Positions 1 through 8,358 of a stretch of DNA of 64,000 nucleotides are shown here, piece after piece; position 1 is the first letter of the stretch; each line of letters opens with the position of its first letter. Source of the stretch: Novosphingobium fuchskuhlense (GTDB taxonomy: Bacteria > Pseudomonadota > Alphaproteobacteria > Sphingomonadales > Sphingomonadaceae). The stretch spans positions 62,001 through 126,000 of the forward strand of contig NZ_KQ954246.1 of NCBI RefSeq assembly GCF_001519075.1, written 5' to 3'. The notes beneath the pieces are model-generated. The model did not search any database. It was not told the origin of the DNA and was given only the letters and a program-made list of their open reading frames with translations. The position numbers and the translations under genes were made by a program.

Positions 1-276
1 GCGCTGCACTTGCGCAAAATTGCGGACTTGCGCCTGGGCAAATCGGATATCCTCGATTGTCTGTGCATCGAGCGCGGCATAGGCTTCGTCAATTTGCGCT
101 TGGGACAGTCGGAAATCATCAGGTGACCAATTGTCGAACTTGGCCGACCACTCCCGAACCGCCTCATCACCGCGGCATTTGATGTCCATGATAATGGCTT
201 CGACGGTCGAGCGGACCTGTGCATCTGCCTCAGCTGCGGCGTCTTCCGTGATGCCGGTTTTCAGAAAGCGTGCCAA
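1..276 (-). CDS. HisD-family dehydrogenase, N-terminal part (cut by window edge)
   Basis: Reading leftwards from a TTG start, the frame stays open for 92 codons to the window edge. The translation contains RGDEAVREWSAKFDNW, typical of the N-terminal domain of histidinol-dehydrogenase-like NAD enzymes. The TTG start is chosen because AGGAGA lies 7 nt upstream (284-289) and no in-frame ATG fits. The setting is catabolic, not a his operon, so a paralogue acting on another alcohol (as HpsN does on a sulfonated diol) is more likely than true HisD. Operator copy 1 lies about 50 bp upstream. The catalytic part is outside the window, so the substrate is unknown. Confidence 0.75.
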   Translation of the reverse strand, partial: MARFLKTGITEDAAAEADAQVRSTVEAIIMDIKCRGDEAVREWSAKFDNWSPDDFRLSQAQIDEAYAALDAQTIEDIRFAQAQVRNFAQVQR

Positions 277-328
277 GCAGATGTCTCCTGTGTCGTTTGA
301 TTCGATATGTGCCGCATCTAAGCTTGAA

Positions 329-343
329 TGACTGCGAAGGCAA
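329..343 (-). promoter_or_regulatory. Operator-like motif, copy 1
   Basis: On the minus strand it reads TTGCCTTCGCAGTCA and points at the leftward HisD-like gene 52 bp away. It matches 13 of 15 bases of the cluster consensus ATGCATTCGCAGTCA, including the invariant TTCGCAGTCA. The inner TGC-N4-GCA is a short dyad. Function as a binding site is inferred from recurrence. Confidence 0.6.
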
Positions 344-450
344 TTACTCTCAGCGAAAGGCTGTGGCGTGCAGCTCTCCGGCTGCGAATCCCAGTGATTG
401 CTAGCCCACGGTCTGGGGATAGATCTTCCTCGCTTAGCGGCAATTTCAAT

Positions 451-465
451 TTGCTTTCGCAGTCA
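451..465 (+). promoter_or_regulatory. Operator-like motif, copy 2
   Basis: Reads TTGCTTTCGCAGTCA, with the invariant TTCGCAGTCA core at 456-465. It lies about 95 bp upstream of the chosen start of the secreted hydrolase and is inverted relative to copy 1, so the two copies sit in the divergent promoter region between the HisD-like gene and the hydrolase. The rest of 277-561 shows no gene I can support. Confidence 0.6.
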
Positions 466-561
466 TGCTGAGCCAATTTTGTCTTGGCGACCTGCCGTGC
501 AAAGGCCGCTAGGTAGCATGCGGTCAGAGTGGAATTGGCGATGCTGTTCAAGGGGTTGGCC

Positions 562-1998
562 ATGCGGGATATGATAGCGATCGTGGCTTCAATGCTCACA
601 ATGACCGTAGTCAGTGCGCGCGAAGTGACGCCATCGGTGAAGGCTGAAAAGCAGGCGCCAGCCGAAGCCGGCGTTCGGTTGCAATCGCTGAAGGACCTGA
701 CAATCGCTGCGCTGCGCGCGAGGCATTATGGCAGCACCTTGCGGATCCTTGCCGATCTTGCGACCGGACCGAACGCGCGAGTATACGCCGAGCGCTTTTT
801 TGGCGGAGGTCCAGGCCCCTATTCTAGCGTCCTCGCAAGCTACCAGTCCGATGGGCTCAGGCTGTATGCGCGCTTAGATGTTCCGCATGCACCGCCGCCG
901 CCTGGCGGTTATCCGGTAATCGTATTCCTCCACGGATGGGTTGGCTACGAGGCGGCGAAGGACTTTCATTTCTCCTACACACCAGATTCGATGTACGCAG
1001 AGATGATCGATGCCTATGCCAAGGCTGGTTTTGTTGTCGTCACGCCGGGGTATCGCGGCCACGGCACAGTCAACGGCCAAGTGGCGGGCGGGCGCGCTTC
1101 GATGGCTGCTTGGGACAATGCAACGCATATCGCGCCGATCCTTTATGCGATCGATAGCCTCAACCTGATTGATGGGCTTTCAAGCATTAAAATGCTGAAT
1201 TTCCAAGATTATGGTCGTCATTCTGGCACGGTCAGCCTTAACCTCAAGCGGCTTTACGTGTCTGGGCATTCGCAAGGCGGTGACGTGGCGCTGACGGTTC
1301 TCGCGGTGGCTGGACATGGGTCTAAGGTGGTCAACCGCCCGCGTGCCGGCTCGATCATGTCCGGGACATTCCCCGACCGGTTTACCCAGGTCGAAACCTT
1401 CCGTCCGATGGCAGAATCGAGCGAAGCTTTCCTGGCCGGAGACGGCACATGGACCGGGTCAGCGAGGGGGCGAGATGGAACCGTCAATCCCAACTTCGTG
1501 TTCGGCTGGCCCAGCGACAGCATTGAAACGCCGGATCCGCGAGAATGGACCTGGCAAAAGGGGCAGTATGGCGAAGCAAGTGTGCGTGATGTTGTCGTGG
1601 CTGGATACTCGGAGATGTACCGGAGTCTAAGCCAAAATGTCTCCGATTTGGGAGATGCCAATTTCTCGATTTTGGAAGGTGTGAAGCCAAAAGGCTATAA
1701 AATAAACCATGATCCTCGTGTAGCTTCCATGATTCAAGACCTTGGGGGCTTTTACGCGGAGAGATTCATCTCTGCGCGAGTGGCCCTCCATTTTTCAGAC
1801 AGAGACTATTATTCTTTGCCAAGATGGAACTATGATCTTTGCGCACGGATCGCCCGGCGTGGCGGATACTGCAAACCCCATGAATACATCGGCGGTACCC
1901 ATACGCTCCGCCTCAGCAGCCACGGCTGGTTCTCGCCTGCCGGTTCGCACGAGCCTTACGCCATCATCATCAAGCGTGACTTAGCGCTCTTCCGTTGA
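562..1998 (+). CDS. Secreted alpha/beta hydrolase
   Basis: A 478-residue protein with an N-terminal Sec signal peptide (hydrophobic stretch ending VVSA). The alpha/beta-hydrolase core shows VIVFLHGW near residue 120, which would supply the oxyanion hole, and the nucleophile elbow GHSQGG with Ser near residue 237. A GGTHTLRLSSHGWF stretch near the C-terminus offers the catalytic His. Start ATG 562 is preferred over GTG 529 or ATG 541 because AAGGGG lies 6 nt upstream and gives a compact signal peptide. It probably cleaves an ester or similar bond of the cluster's substrate in the periplasm or outside the cell. Operator copy 2 is upstream. The exact family and substrate are not recognisable. 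Confidence 0.75.
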   Translation: MRDMIAIVASMLTMTVVSAREVTPSVKAEKQAPAEAGVRLQSLKDLTIAALRARHYGSTLRILADLATGPNARVYAERFFGGGPGPYSSVLASYQSDGLRLYARLDVPHAPPPPGGYPVIVFLHGWVGYEAAKDFHFSYTPDSMYAEMIDAYAKAGFVVVTPGYRGHGTVNGQVAGGRASMAAWDNATHIAPILYAIDSLNLIDGLSSIKMLNFQDYGRHSGTVSLNLKRLYVSGHSQGGDVALTVLAVAGHGSKVVNRPRAGSIMSGTFPDRFTQVETFRPMAESSEAFLAGDGTWTGSARGRDGTVNPNFVFGWPSDSIETPDPREWTWQKGQYGEASVRDVVVAGYSEMYRSLSQNVSDLGDANFSILEGVKPKGYKINHDPRVASMIQDLGGFYAERFISARVALHFSDRDYYSLPRWNYDLCARIARRGGYCKPHEYIGGTHTLRLSSHGWFSPAGSHEPYAIIIKRDLALFR

Positions 1999-2026
1999 AA
2001 GTGCGGAAACCGCCTTCAACCTGATT

Positions 2027-2041
2027 ATGCATTCGCAGTCA
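2027..2041 (+). promoter_or_regulatory. Operator-like motif, copy 3
   Basis: An exact ATGCATTCGCAGTCA, 34 bp upstream of copy 4 in the same orientation, between the hydrolase stop and the TonB-receptor gene. The spacing is close to three helical turns, so two bound proteins could lie on nearly the same face of the DNA. Confidence 0.65.
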
Positions 2042-2049
2042 AAATTGCA

Positions 2050-2077
2050 TTGACACCGGATTGCATTCGCAGTCAAT
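2050..2077 (+). promoter_or_regulatory. Candidate promoter of the receptor operon, with operator copy 4 in the spacer
   Basis: A perfect -35 hexamer TTGACA (2050-2055) is followed after 16 bp by GTCAAT (2072-2077), a weak -10. Operator copy 4 (TTGCATTCGCAGTCA, 2061-2075) fills the spacer and overlaps the -10. A protein bound there would block RNA polymerase, which fits repression. The receptor ATG is 42 bp downstream with GGGGAGG at 2105-2111 as ribosome-binding site. Confidence 0.5.
2061..2075 (+). promoter_or_regulatory. Operator-like motif, copy 4
   Basis: Reads TTGCATTCGCAGTCA, one base from the consensus. It lies 44 bp upstream of the TonB-receptor start, in the same orientation as that gene, and inside the candidate promoter. 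Confidence 0.65.
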
Positions 2078-2119
2078 AAAGATCTCGCGCGATTCGACAG
2101 CGCCGGGGAGGCCTAAAAA

Positions 2120-4531
2120 ATGACCCAATTGCATCGTGGCTTGATGTTCAGCGGCGTGGCGGTTGCCGCTCTTTGTGCAGCATCGCCGGCCATAGCGCAG
2201 GAAAAGACGAAGCCGACCACAGCGCAGGACGCGGCGAAGTCCGGCGATGATGGAAGGTTTGGCGGTGAGATTATCGTCACCGCGACAAAGCGCGCTGAGA
2301 ATGTTCAGTCGATCCCTGCTGCAGTGACCGCGCTCGGCGAAGAATCGCTGAAGTCTGCCGGCATTGTTGACCCGACCCGGATCGGCATGGCCGTTCCGGG
2401 TGTGCGGATCGGCTTTTCGGGTACTGAAGCTCGTGTGGCCATTCGCGGTGCGCGCACCAACAATGTCGGTCCGCAAGCTCAGCAAGTGGTCGGCGTTTTC
2501 AACGATGGCGCGTACGTCGCCACGGTCGGCCAGGTCATGGCGGCATACCTTGATGTGAACCGCATTGAAGTCCTGCGTGGACCGCAGGGTACCCTCTACG
2601 GGCGCAACACGTTTGCCGGTGCCATCAACATCATCTCCAACGAGCCGAAATTCGACCGGATTTCCGGCAATGCGCAAGTCACCTACGGCGATTACAATCG
2701 CATCCGTGGTGAGGCGGCACTCAATCTGCCGATCTCCGACACATTCGCCATCCGCATTTCGGCTCTCGGTGAAAAGCACGACGGCTACATCATAAACACT
2801 TTCCTCGATGGCCCTTCGGACGATCTGCGCAATGAGAATGTTCAGATCGGACGCATCACGGCCAAGTGGAAGCCTTCGAGCTCCTTCGATGCCACGATCC
2901 GCTACACGAAGTACAATCGCGACATCAACAATGATGGTCCCTACGGCTACACCCAGATCGGATGCTACCAAAACCTTGGCGATCCCTCGACCGCAACCGG
3001 CCTTTCGGCAACATCGGTGTACCGTTCAGGCCATTGCTTCCGTCCTGGTCCCGACTCAGCAGCATCGACAGGCCCGACCGGTGCCTCCAAGGTGACAGAT
3101 GTCAGCCCCTATAACATTTCGCGCGATGGCCCTTCGCGGGGGCTTGCAAAGGGTGACGATGTCAATCTGCAATTCAATTACGACTTTGGCCCGGCGACTG
3201 TGAGCTTCATTGGTGCTTATAACAAGTACCGTTCGCTTTCGTATTATGACCCTGATTATTCGGATGGATATCATTACGGGCAGTACGGGCAGGATTCGCT
3301 CAATAACTTCTTTGCGGGCTACGACAACGATCAGAAGAGCTACTCAACCGAACTCCGGGTGGCATCCAACGGCGAAACAAGATTCAAATGGCTGATCGGT
3401 GGTTATTATTTCAGGCAATCGTCCATCAATGATTTTGGTTATCTCGCCAATGGAAAATACACCCGTTACAACACCAACATTCGCGACTCCTTTGTTTCAG
3501 AATCCAAGGCCGTCTTCGCCAATGGCTCATTTCAGCTAATCGAAGGCCTGCGAGTGTCCGGCGGGATCCGGTACAACAACGATAGCCAGAAGCTCATCGG
3601 CGGTGCCAATGGCGGCGGCGGCAACAAGGTGTTGTGGAAGGCCGGCCTCGAATATGTGCCGGCACCCGATATCCTGCTCTACGCCAACGTATCGACCGGT
3701 TACCGGGTTGGTGGCGTGAATGGCGCGCAGCTCGTCGCTGCAGGTGCGCCAGCCGTTTTTGGACCGGAAACAGTCACGGCCTATGAAGCAGGCTTCAAGA
3801 CCCAGCTGTTTGATCGCACGTTGACGCTCAACGGTTCGCTGTTTGTCAACCGCTACCGCAACATGCAGGCCCAGTCGTTCGTTTCAGCCTGCCTTGATCC
3901 CAACAACCCAGCCTCGTGCATTGCCTCCGAGTTCACGAGCAACGGCGGCGAGATAAACTCGAAGGGTGCCGAGATCGAGTTCAACTGGCGTCCCGGCAAG
4001 AGCTTCTTTGCCAACGGTTCGGTCTCTTTGCTCGACGCCAAGTTCGGCAACTACCTTGTGAGCCGCCTGAACGGTCTCGGCAACTACCAGGGCCGGCAGG
4101 ACGTCACCCGCACCAATGCCCAGATTATCGCGGCAGGAGGAACACCTGGCCTTCAGCTGCGTGGCTGGCGCCCTGCGCTTGCTCCGACGCTTTCTGCCAC
4201 GCTGACGACGGGATATGTCTTCGACATCGATGACGACAACTCCATTACACCGATGGCACAGATCTACTACTCGAACAAATATTGGAGCTACGACTACAAC
4301 CTTCCCGGTTCGGATCAGTCAGCCTTTGCAAAGCTGGACTTGCGCTTGACTTGGCGCAACAAGGCGAAGGGGCTGACCGTCGAAGGTTTTGTCGAGAATG
4401 TCACCAACAAGGCGGTTCTCGTGCGTTCGGTGATTTTCAAGCCTGATGAGGCGAACTTCCCCACCGCGTCGATCCAGGCGAACTACGGCGACCCTCGCAT
4501 TTGGGGTGTTCGGGTCGGTGTAAGCTTCTAG
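2120..4531 (+). CDS. TonB-dependent outer-membrane receptor
   Basis: An 803-residue receptor with a signal peptide ending near PAIAQ, a TonB-box-like EIIVTATKR near residue 50, a plug domain (IRGAR, then VLRGPQGTLYGRNTFAGAIN) and a long beta-barrel ending in the aromatic VGVSF. It imports a substrate across the outer membrane using TonB energy. It is the first gene of a unit with a sodium-solute symporter and a SnoaL-like protein and has two operator copies upstream, so it probably admits the cluster's substrate. GGGGAGG 8 nt upstream supports the start. TonB and ExbBD are not in the window. The plug resembles the CirA/FecA-like receptors common in sphingomonads, and the ligand cannot be read from sequence. 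Confidence 0.93.
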   Translation: MTQLHRGLMFSGVAVAALCAASPAIAQEKTKPTTAQDAAKSGDDGRFGGEIIVTATKRAENVQSIPAAVTALGEESLKSAGIVDPTRIGMAVPGVRIGFSGTEARVAIRGARTNNVGPQAQQVVGVFNDGAYVATVGQVMAAYLDVNRIEVLRGPQGTLYGRNTFAGAINIISNEPKFDRISGNAQVTYGDYNRIRGEAALNLPISDTFAIRISALGEKHDGYIINTFLDGPSDDLRNENVQIGRITAKWKPSSSFDATIRYTKYNRDINNDGPYGYTQIGCYQNLGDPSTATGLSATSVYRSGHCFRPGPDSAASTGPTGASKVTDVSPYNISRDGPSRGLAKGDDVNLQFNYDFGPATVSFIGAYNKYRSLSYYDPDYSDGYHYGQYGQDSLNNFFAGYDNDQKSYSTELRVASNGETRFKWLIGGYYFRQSSINDFGYLANGKYTRYNTNIRDSFVSESKAVFANGSFQLIEGLRVSGGIRYNNDSQKLIGGANGGGGNKVLWKAGLEYVPAPDILLYANVSTGYRVGGVNGAQLVAAGAPAVFGPETVTAYEAGFKTQLFDRTLTLNGSLFVNRYRNMQAQSFVSACLDPNNPASCIASEFTSNGGEINSKGAEIEFNWRPGKSFFANGSVSLLDAKFGNYLVSRLNGLGNYQGRQDVTRTNAQIIAAGGTPGLQLRGWRPALAPTLSATLTTGYVFDIDDDNSITPMAQIYYSNKYWSYDYNLPGSDQSAFAKLDLRLTWRNKAKGLTVEGFVENVTNKAVLVRSVIFKPDEANFPTASIQANYGDPRIWGVRVGVSF

Positions 4532-4545
4532 ATGATGCGGCTCCC

Positions 4546-4579
4546 GGGGGCAGCGCAGGGCTGCCCCCGGAGATTTTCG
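4546..4579 (+). terminator. Intercistronic hairpin with T-run
   Basis: An 11-bp perfect stem (4546-4556 with 4562-4572, loop of 5) is followed by TTTT at 4576-4579. It lies between the receptor stop and the symporter start and would end part of the transcripts, leaving more message for the outer-membrane receptor than for the inner-membrane symporter. Confidence 0.6.
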
Positions 4580-4621
4580 TGATACGGCACCGGGTGTGTC
4601 CGGGGCGGGCAGGGGAATGGC

Positions 4622-6250
4622 ATGGCTGAATTCGGTTTGCTGAACTGGGCTATTGTCATTGCCTATCTATGCATCACTGTCGCAATAGGCCTGTTTGCAA
4701 GCCGCAGCGTTGCCAGTGCTTCGGACTTTCAGTTGGGATCGCGCAACCTCCCGTGGTGGGCGCTAGGGGTCTCGGTTGTCGCGACCTATGTGAGCGCCCT
4801 GTCATTTCTGGGCGCACCGGCCTGGGCTTATGGGTCGGGCATGGCTGCGTTGGCAATCCACATGAACTACCCGCTGGTGGTGTTTGTGGTGGTCACCGTT
4901 CTGCTGCCATTCTTCTTCAACAGCGGCGCGCCATCAATTTATGAGTACCTTGAGCACCGTTTTGGAGTGAGAACGCGCTCGGTACTCGCACTCATTTTCA
5001 TGTTTTCGCAGGTCATCACATCGGCCTCGATCGTAGTTGCCGCATCAGTTGTGACCACATTCGTCACCGGCATCGATGTCCACACCAGCATCCTCATCAT
5101 CACCGCTCTGGTGCTGGGCTACACAATGGTCGGCGGGCTCGAGGCTGTAATCTGGACCGATGTCCTGCAGGCCACGATTCTCTTCGCCGGTGCCGGTGTT
5201 ATCCTGTGGAATCTGCTGCACGGCCCGACTCCGCTGGATGAAGCGCTGCATCAACTGCGCGCAGCGGGCAAACTGCAGGCCCTGAACACCGCGCTGGACT
5301 TCACGATCGCACCTACCGTCTGGGCCGGCGTTGGAGCAATGACCCTTTATCACATCACAGTCTACGGTGCGAACCAGATGATGGTGCAACGCGCTCTTGC
5401 TGCAAAGAATATTGGCGATGCGAAAAAGAGCTATTTGACGATGGGCTATGCCGGCTTCGTCATCTACTTCCTGTTCTTTCTCATCGGTGCACTGCTCTAC
5501 GTTCACTTCAAGGGGGTGCCGTTCAAGCAGCCAAACGAGATCATTCTGATCTACGCACAGAGCCTTCAGATTCCGGGCTTGATGGGGCTGCTCGCCGCGG
5601 CGATCCTCTCTGCAACGATGTCGGCCTTGTCGGCTTCGTTCAATTCCCTCGCAACAACCTCGGTGGCCGATTTCTACCAGCGCTTCTACAATCGCAACGG
5701 AAGCGACGGGCAGTATCTCTGGGCGTCGCGGGGATTCACCCTGATGTGGGGGGTGATCTCGATCCCGATCTCCTATGCCTTTGTCGGCAGTGGCGGCTCC
5801 ATTCTTGAACGACTGACCGAAGTCGGCTCCTTCTTCGTTGGCGCCCAGTTGGCGACCTTTGGTCTCGGGGCATATTCCAAGCATACAACCGAAGATGGTT
5901 TGCTCATCGGTATTGCTGCGAGCTTCGTCACCCTGGCCATCGTGGTTTATGGATGTCCGCCGCTCGGCCTTGCTCCCGTCAATGTTGCCTGGCCCTGGTA
6001 TGTGGTGATTGGTGGCTCCGCCAATATCGCCGTAACTTTGCTGGCTAGCCAAATGCTTCATGGCAGCAAATCCGATTGGCATGAGTATACGGTGCCCGGC
6101 CAAAGGCTTCGGTTTATTCGCGAGGGCTTGCCTCAAATGCAGGACGGTTGGCACTTGGTGCCGGGCAGGATTGATCGACCGGTCTGGGGGCTTCTTGTCT
6201 GGTTCGGATTGATCGTCGCATTCCTTGCCTATTTCCAGACCCTTGGTTGA
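4622..6250 (+). CDS. Sodium:solute symporter (SSS family)
   Basis: A 542-residue, strongly hydrophobic protein with about 13 membrane segments and SSS-family signatures: SDFQLGSRNLPWWALG near residue 35, GGLEAVIWTDVLQ near 170 and the SATMSALSASFNSLATTS helix near 330, which in this family lies close to the sodium site. It would carry the substrate, or the product of its hydrolysis, across the inner membrane with sodium. It sits 90 bp after the receptor gene and 34 bp before a SnoaL-like gene on the same strand, so receptor and symporter form a two-membrane uptake route. The subfamily resembles sugar/SGLT-type members, but specificity is unclear. Confidence 0.9.
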   Translation: MAEFGLLNWAIVIAYLCITVAIGLFASRSVASASDFQLGSRNLPWWALGVSVVATYVSALSFLGAPAWAYGSGMAALAIHMNYPLVVFVVVTVLLPFFFNSGAPSIYEYLEHRFGVRTRSVLALIFMFSQVITSASIVVAASVVTTFVTGIDVHTSILIITALVLGYTMVGGLEAVIWTDVLQATILFAGAGVILWNLLHGPTPLDEALHQLRAAGKLQALNTALDFTIAPTVWAGVGAMTLYHITVYGANQMMVQRALAAKNIGDAKKSYLTMGYAGFVIYFLFFLIGALLYVHFKGVPFKQPNEIILIYAQSLQIPGLMGLLAAAILSATMSALSASFNSLATTSVADFYQRFYNRNGSDGQYLWASRGFTLMWGVISIPISYAFVGSGGSILERLTEVGSFFVGAQLATFGLGAYSKHTTEDGLLIGIAASFVTLAIVVYGCPPLGLAPVNVAWPWYVVIGGSANIAVTLLASQMLHGSKSDWHEYTVPGQRLRFIREGLPQMQDGWHLVPGRIDRPVWGLLVWFGLIVAFLAYFQTLG

Positions 6251-6284
6251 TGTCATCGCCAACAACCGGGAATCTGGCTAGGCT

Positions 6285-7301
6285 ATGACCGGCATTTGCA
6301 AAGCCAAGCAGATCGTTCTGGCATATCACGCCATGCTGGATACTGCAGGCGAGGGTGAGGCAGGCAGCCTGTTGCAGGCGCACGTTGCACCTGACTACAA
6401 ATGGCGCGGCACTTACCCTCTGGGGGAAGACCTCGATGCCCATCAGGTTGCTGCGCAAGTGCTTGAGCCGCTTATGCGCGCATTTTCGAAACGCCAATGG
6501 CGACGCGACATTTTTTTCGCTGGACACAATGATGCCGGCGATGAACGCGCCATCTGGACCTGCTCCATGGGCCACCTGATGGGCCTCTACGACAGGCCCT
6601 GGCTGGACATCCCGGCAACCGGAAAGATCGCCTCGCTGCGATTTGCCGAATTTCACGAGGTGCGAAACGAAAGCATAAACCAGACCGCGATCTTCTTCGA
6701 TGTGGTTGGCCTGATGCAGCAGGCCGGATGTTACCCCCTCCCGCCGGCAACGGGATGCTATTTCATCTATCCTGGACCACGCAGGCATGATGGCCTGCTG
6801 TGGGGCGAGAGTGACCCGGCAGAGGGCGCTGCGACCCTGGAACTGGTCAACCGCATGATCGCCGATCTCGATGCTCTGAACCGGAGCGGCGTCGATCGCT
6901 GTTCGCCTGAGTATCTTGCCCGAACGTGGCATGATGACATGGTGTGGTATGGCCCTGCCGGCATCGGGGCCACCATGTCGATCACGCGCTATCAGGCGCA
7001 GCACCAGTTCCCGTTTCGTGAGGGCCTGGCCGACAAAGTCTATAATGGTCACATCGCGCGCTTCGCCGAAGGCTCCTATGCAGGCTTTTTCGGCTGGCCA
7101 AACCTTACGAACCGCCCGGCAGGCGGCTTTCTCGGTCTCCCTGCATCTCAGACCCCAGGAGATATGCGCGTCGTCGACATCTACCGCCGCGACGGTGACA
7201 AATTGGCCGAGAACTGGGTATTCATGGACATACCCTGGTATCTCAAGATGCAGGGTCTCGATATCTTTGCTCGCATGCGCACGATGAACGCATTGCCTTA
7301 G
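6285..7301 (+). CDS. Two-domain SnoaL/NTF2-like protein (paralogue A)
   Basis: 338 residues built from two SnoaL-like (NTF2-fold) halves, the second starting near residue 180. Shared landmarks with the gene at 7298-8338 include WYGPAGIG, HQFPF (HQIPF there), GWPN and ENWVFMD near the C-terminus, so the two are paralogues. SnoaL-type proteins do cofactor-free chemistry such as aldol-type cyclisation, hydration or lyase reactions; the reaction here is not predictable. No signal peptide, so cytoplasmic. It is the third gene of the receptor-symporter unit, and its stop overlaps the stop of the convergent paralogue by 3 bases. Confidence 0.8.
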   Translation: MTGICKAKQIVLAYHAMLDTAGEGEAGSLLQAHVAPDYKWRGTYPLGEDLDAHQVAAQVLEPLMRAFSKRQWRRDIFFAGHNDAGDERAIWTCSMGHLMGLYDRPWLDIPATGKIASLRFAEFHEVRNESINQTAIFFDVVGLMQQAGCYPLPPATGCYFIYPGPRRHDGLLWGESDPAEGAATLELVNRMIADLDALNRSGVDRCSPEYLARTWHDDMVWYGPAGIGATMSITRYQAQHQFPFREGLADKVYNGHIARFAEGSYAGFFGWPNLTNRPAGGFLGLPASQTPGDMRVVDIYRRDGDKLAENWVFMDIPWYLKMQGLDIFARMRTMNALP

Positions 7302-8338
7302 GCATCCATGCCATCAGGCACCGCAATGATCCCAAGATTGCGGGCCTTGTTGAATTCGCGCAGCCGCCCGAGGACGTCTACGCCCACTTGCCTGTAGAGA
7401 TCGAGCAAATCGACCAGCACCCAGTTCTCGCGGATCAGGCCGCCCTCAACTCGCCAGAAATCGAGGCTGCGAAGCAGAACCTCTTTGCCGGCCGGCGCAA
7501 TCCCCATCCAGCCGTCGTGTGAAAGCGTCAGGCGCATATTGGGCCAGCCCGTTTCGCATACATAGTCGCCTTCGCTGACCCAGTGCGACATCAGATCACC
7601 CATCGCATCGAGTTTGCGGTCAGGCATGGCTCGCAGAAACGGGATCTGGTGCCAGTTGCGAAATCCCGAAATGCCCCTGGCAGTGCCGATGCCAGCTGGG
7701 CCATACCAATTGAAGCGGGGGTGCCAGTACTTTTCAAGTTGCATGATCTTGGGGTCCGGATTGGCCGGATGGCGGCACAAATCCTCCAGCATGGCGACGA
7801 CATGGTCGAGTGCGGCTTTGCCATCCCCTGAAACACGCAGACCATCTCCGCTCATCGGTGCGGGGGTGCACAGGTAGGCACCCAATTGCGGCGCCATCGG
7901 CCAAGCCCCCGCCTGCATCATGAGTTCGGGAATGTCCCAGATCGCCTGCATCTCGACGATCCGACCGTGTTCAATCCGAAAAAACTCGTGATAACGCATG
8001 TGTGCCAAACGCCCGGTCGGCGGGATGTCGAGGAATGGTGCCACGAGCGTCCCCATGAAATTGCCCATGCAGCCGATCCAGTCGCTTCCTTCAGGTGTCG
8101 TCCCACCAACCACGATCATGTCGCGCCGTTCCAGATCCGGCATGGCGCTCAGAAGCGGAGCAAGACAGTGATCAAAGAAGGCTGCCGGACCAACAAGATC
8201 GCCGAAGGGGTGGCACATCCTGATTTCAACGCTCTCGTCCATAACGGTCTTGAGCATGGCCCGCGCCGGTTTTGCATCGACGGCTGAAAGTGCCTTCTGG
8301 AGCGGCGCAATCGCGGACTTGAGGAGCTTCTCTGACAT
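7298..8338 (-). CDS. Two-domain SnoaL/NTF2-like protein (paralogue B)
   Basis: 346 residues, two SnoaL-like halves, related to the protein at 6285-7301 (WYGPAGIG, HQIPF, GWPN, ENWVLVDLLDLY near the end). ATG 8338 is preferred over GTG 8362 because GAAGGA lies 6 nt upstream. It is the last gene of the leftward operon that begins with the bicupin at 12102, 20 bp after the amidohydrolase stop. It probably catalyses a cofactor-free step in the same pathway as its paralogues. No signal peptide. Family assignment rests on pattern recognition of the double ester-cyclase-like fold. Confidence 0.8.
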   Translation of the reverse strand: MSEKLLKSAIAPLQKALSAVDAKPARAMLKTVMDESVEIRMCHPFGDLVGPAAFFDHCLAPLLSAMPDLERRDMIVVGGTTPEGSDWIGCMGNFMGTLVAPFLDIPPTGRLAHMRYHEFFRIEHGRIVEMQAIWDIPELMMQAGAWPMAPQLGAYLCTPAPMSGDGLRVSGDGKAALDHVVAMLEDLCRHPANPDPKIMQLEKYWHPRFNWYGPAGIGTARGISGFRNWHQIPFLRAMPDRKLDAMGDLMSHWVSEGDYVCETGWPNMRLTLSHDGWMGIAPAGKEVLLRSLDFWRVEGGLIRENWVLVDLLDLYRQVGVDVLGRLREFNKARNLGIIAVPDGMDA

Positions 8339-8358
8339 CGACGGTCCTTCTTTCTTTG

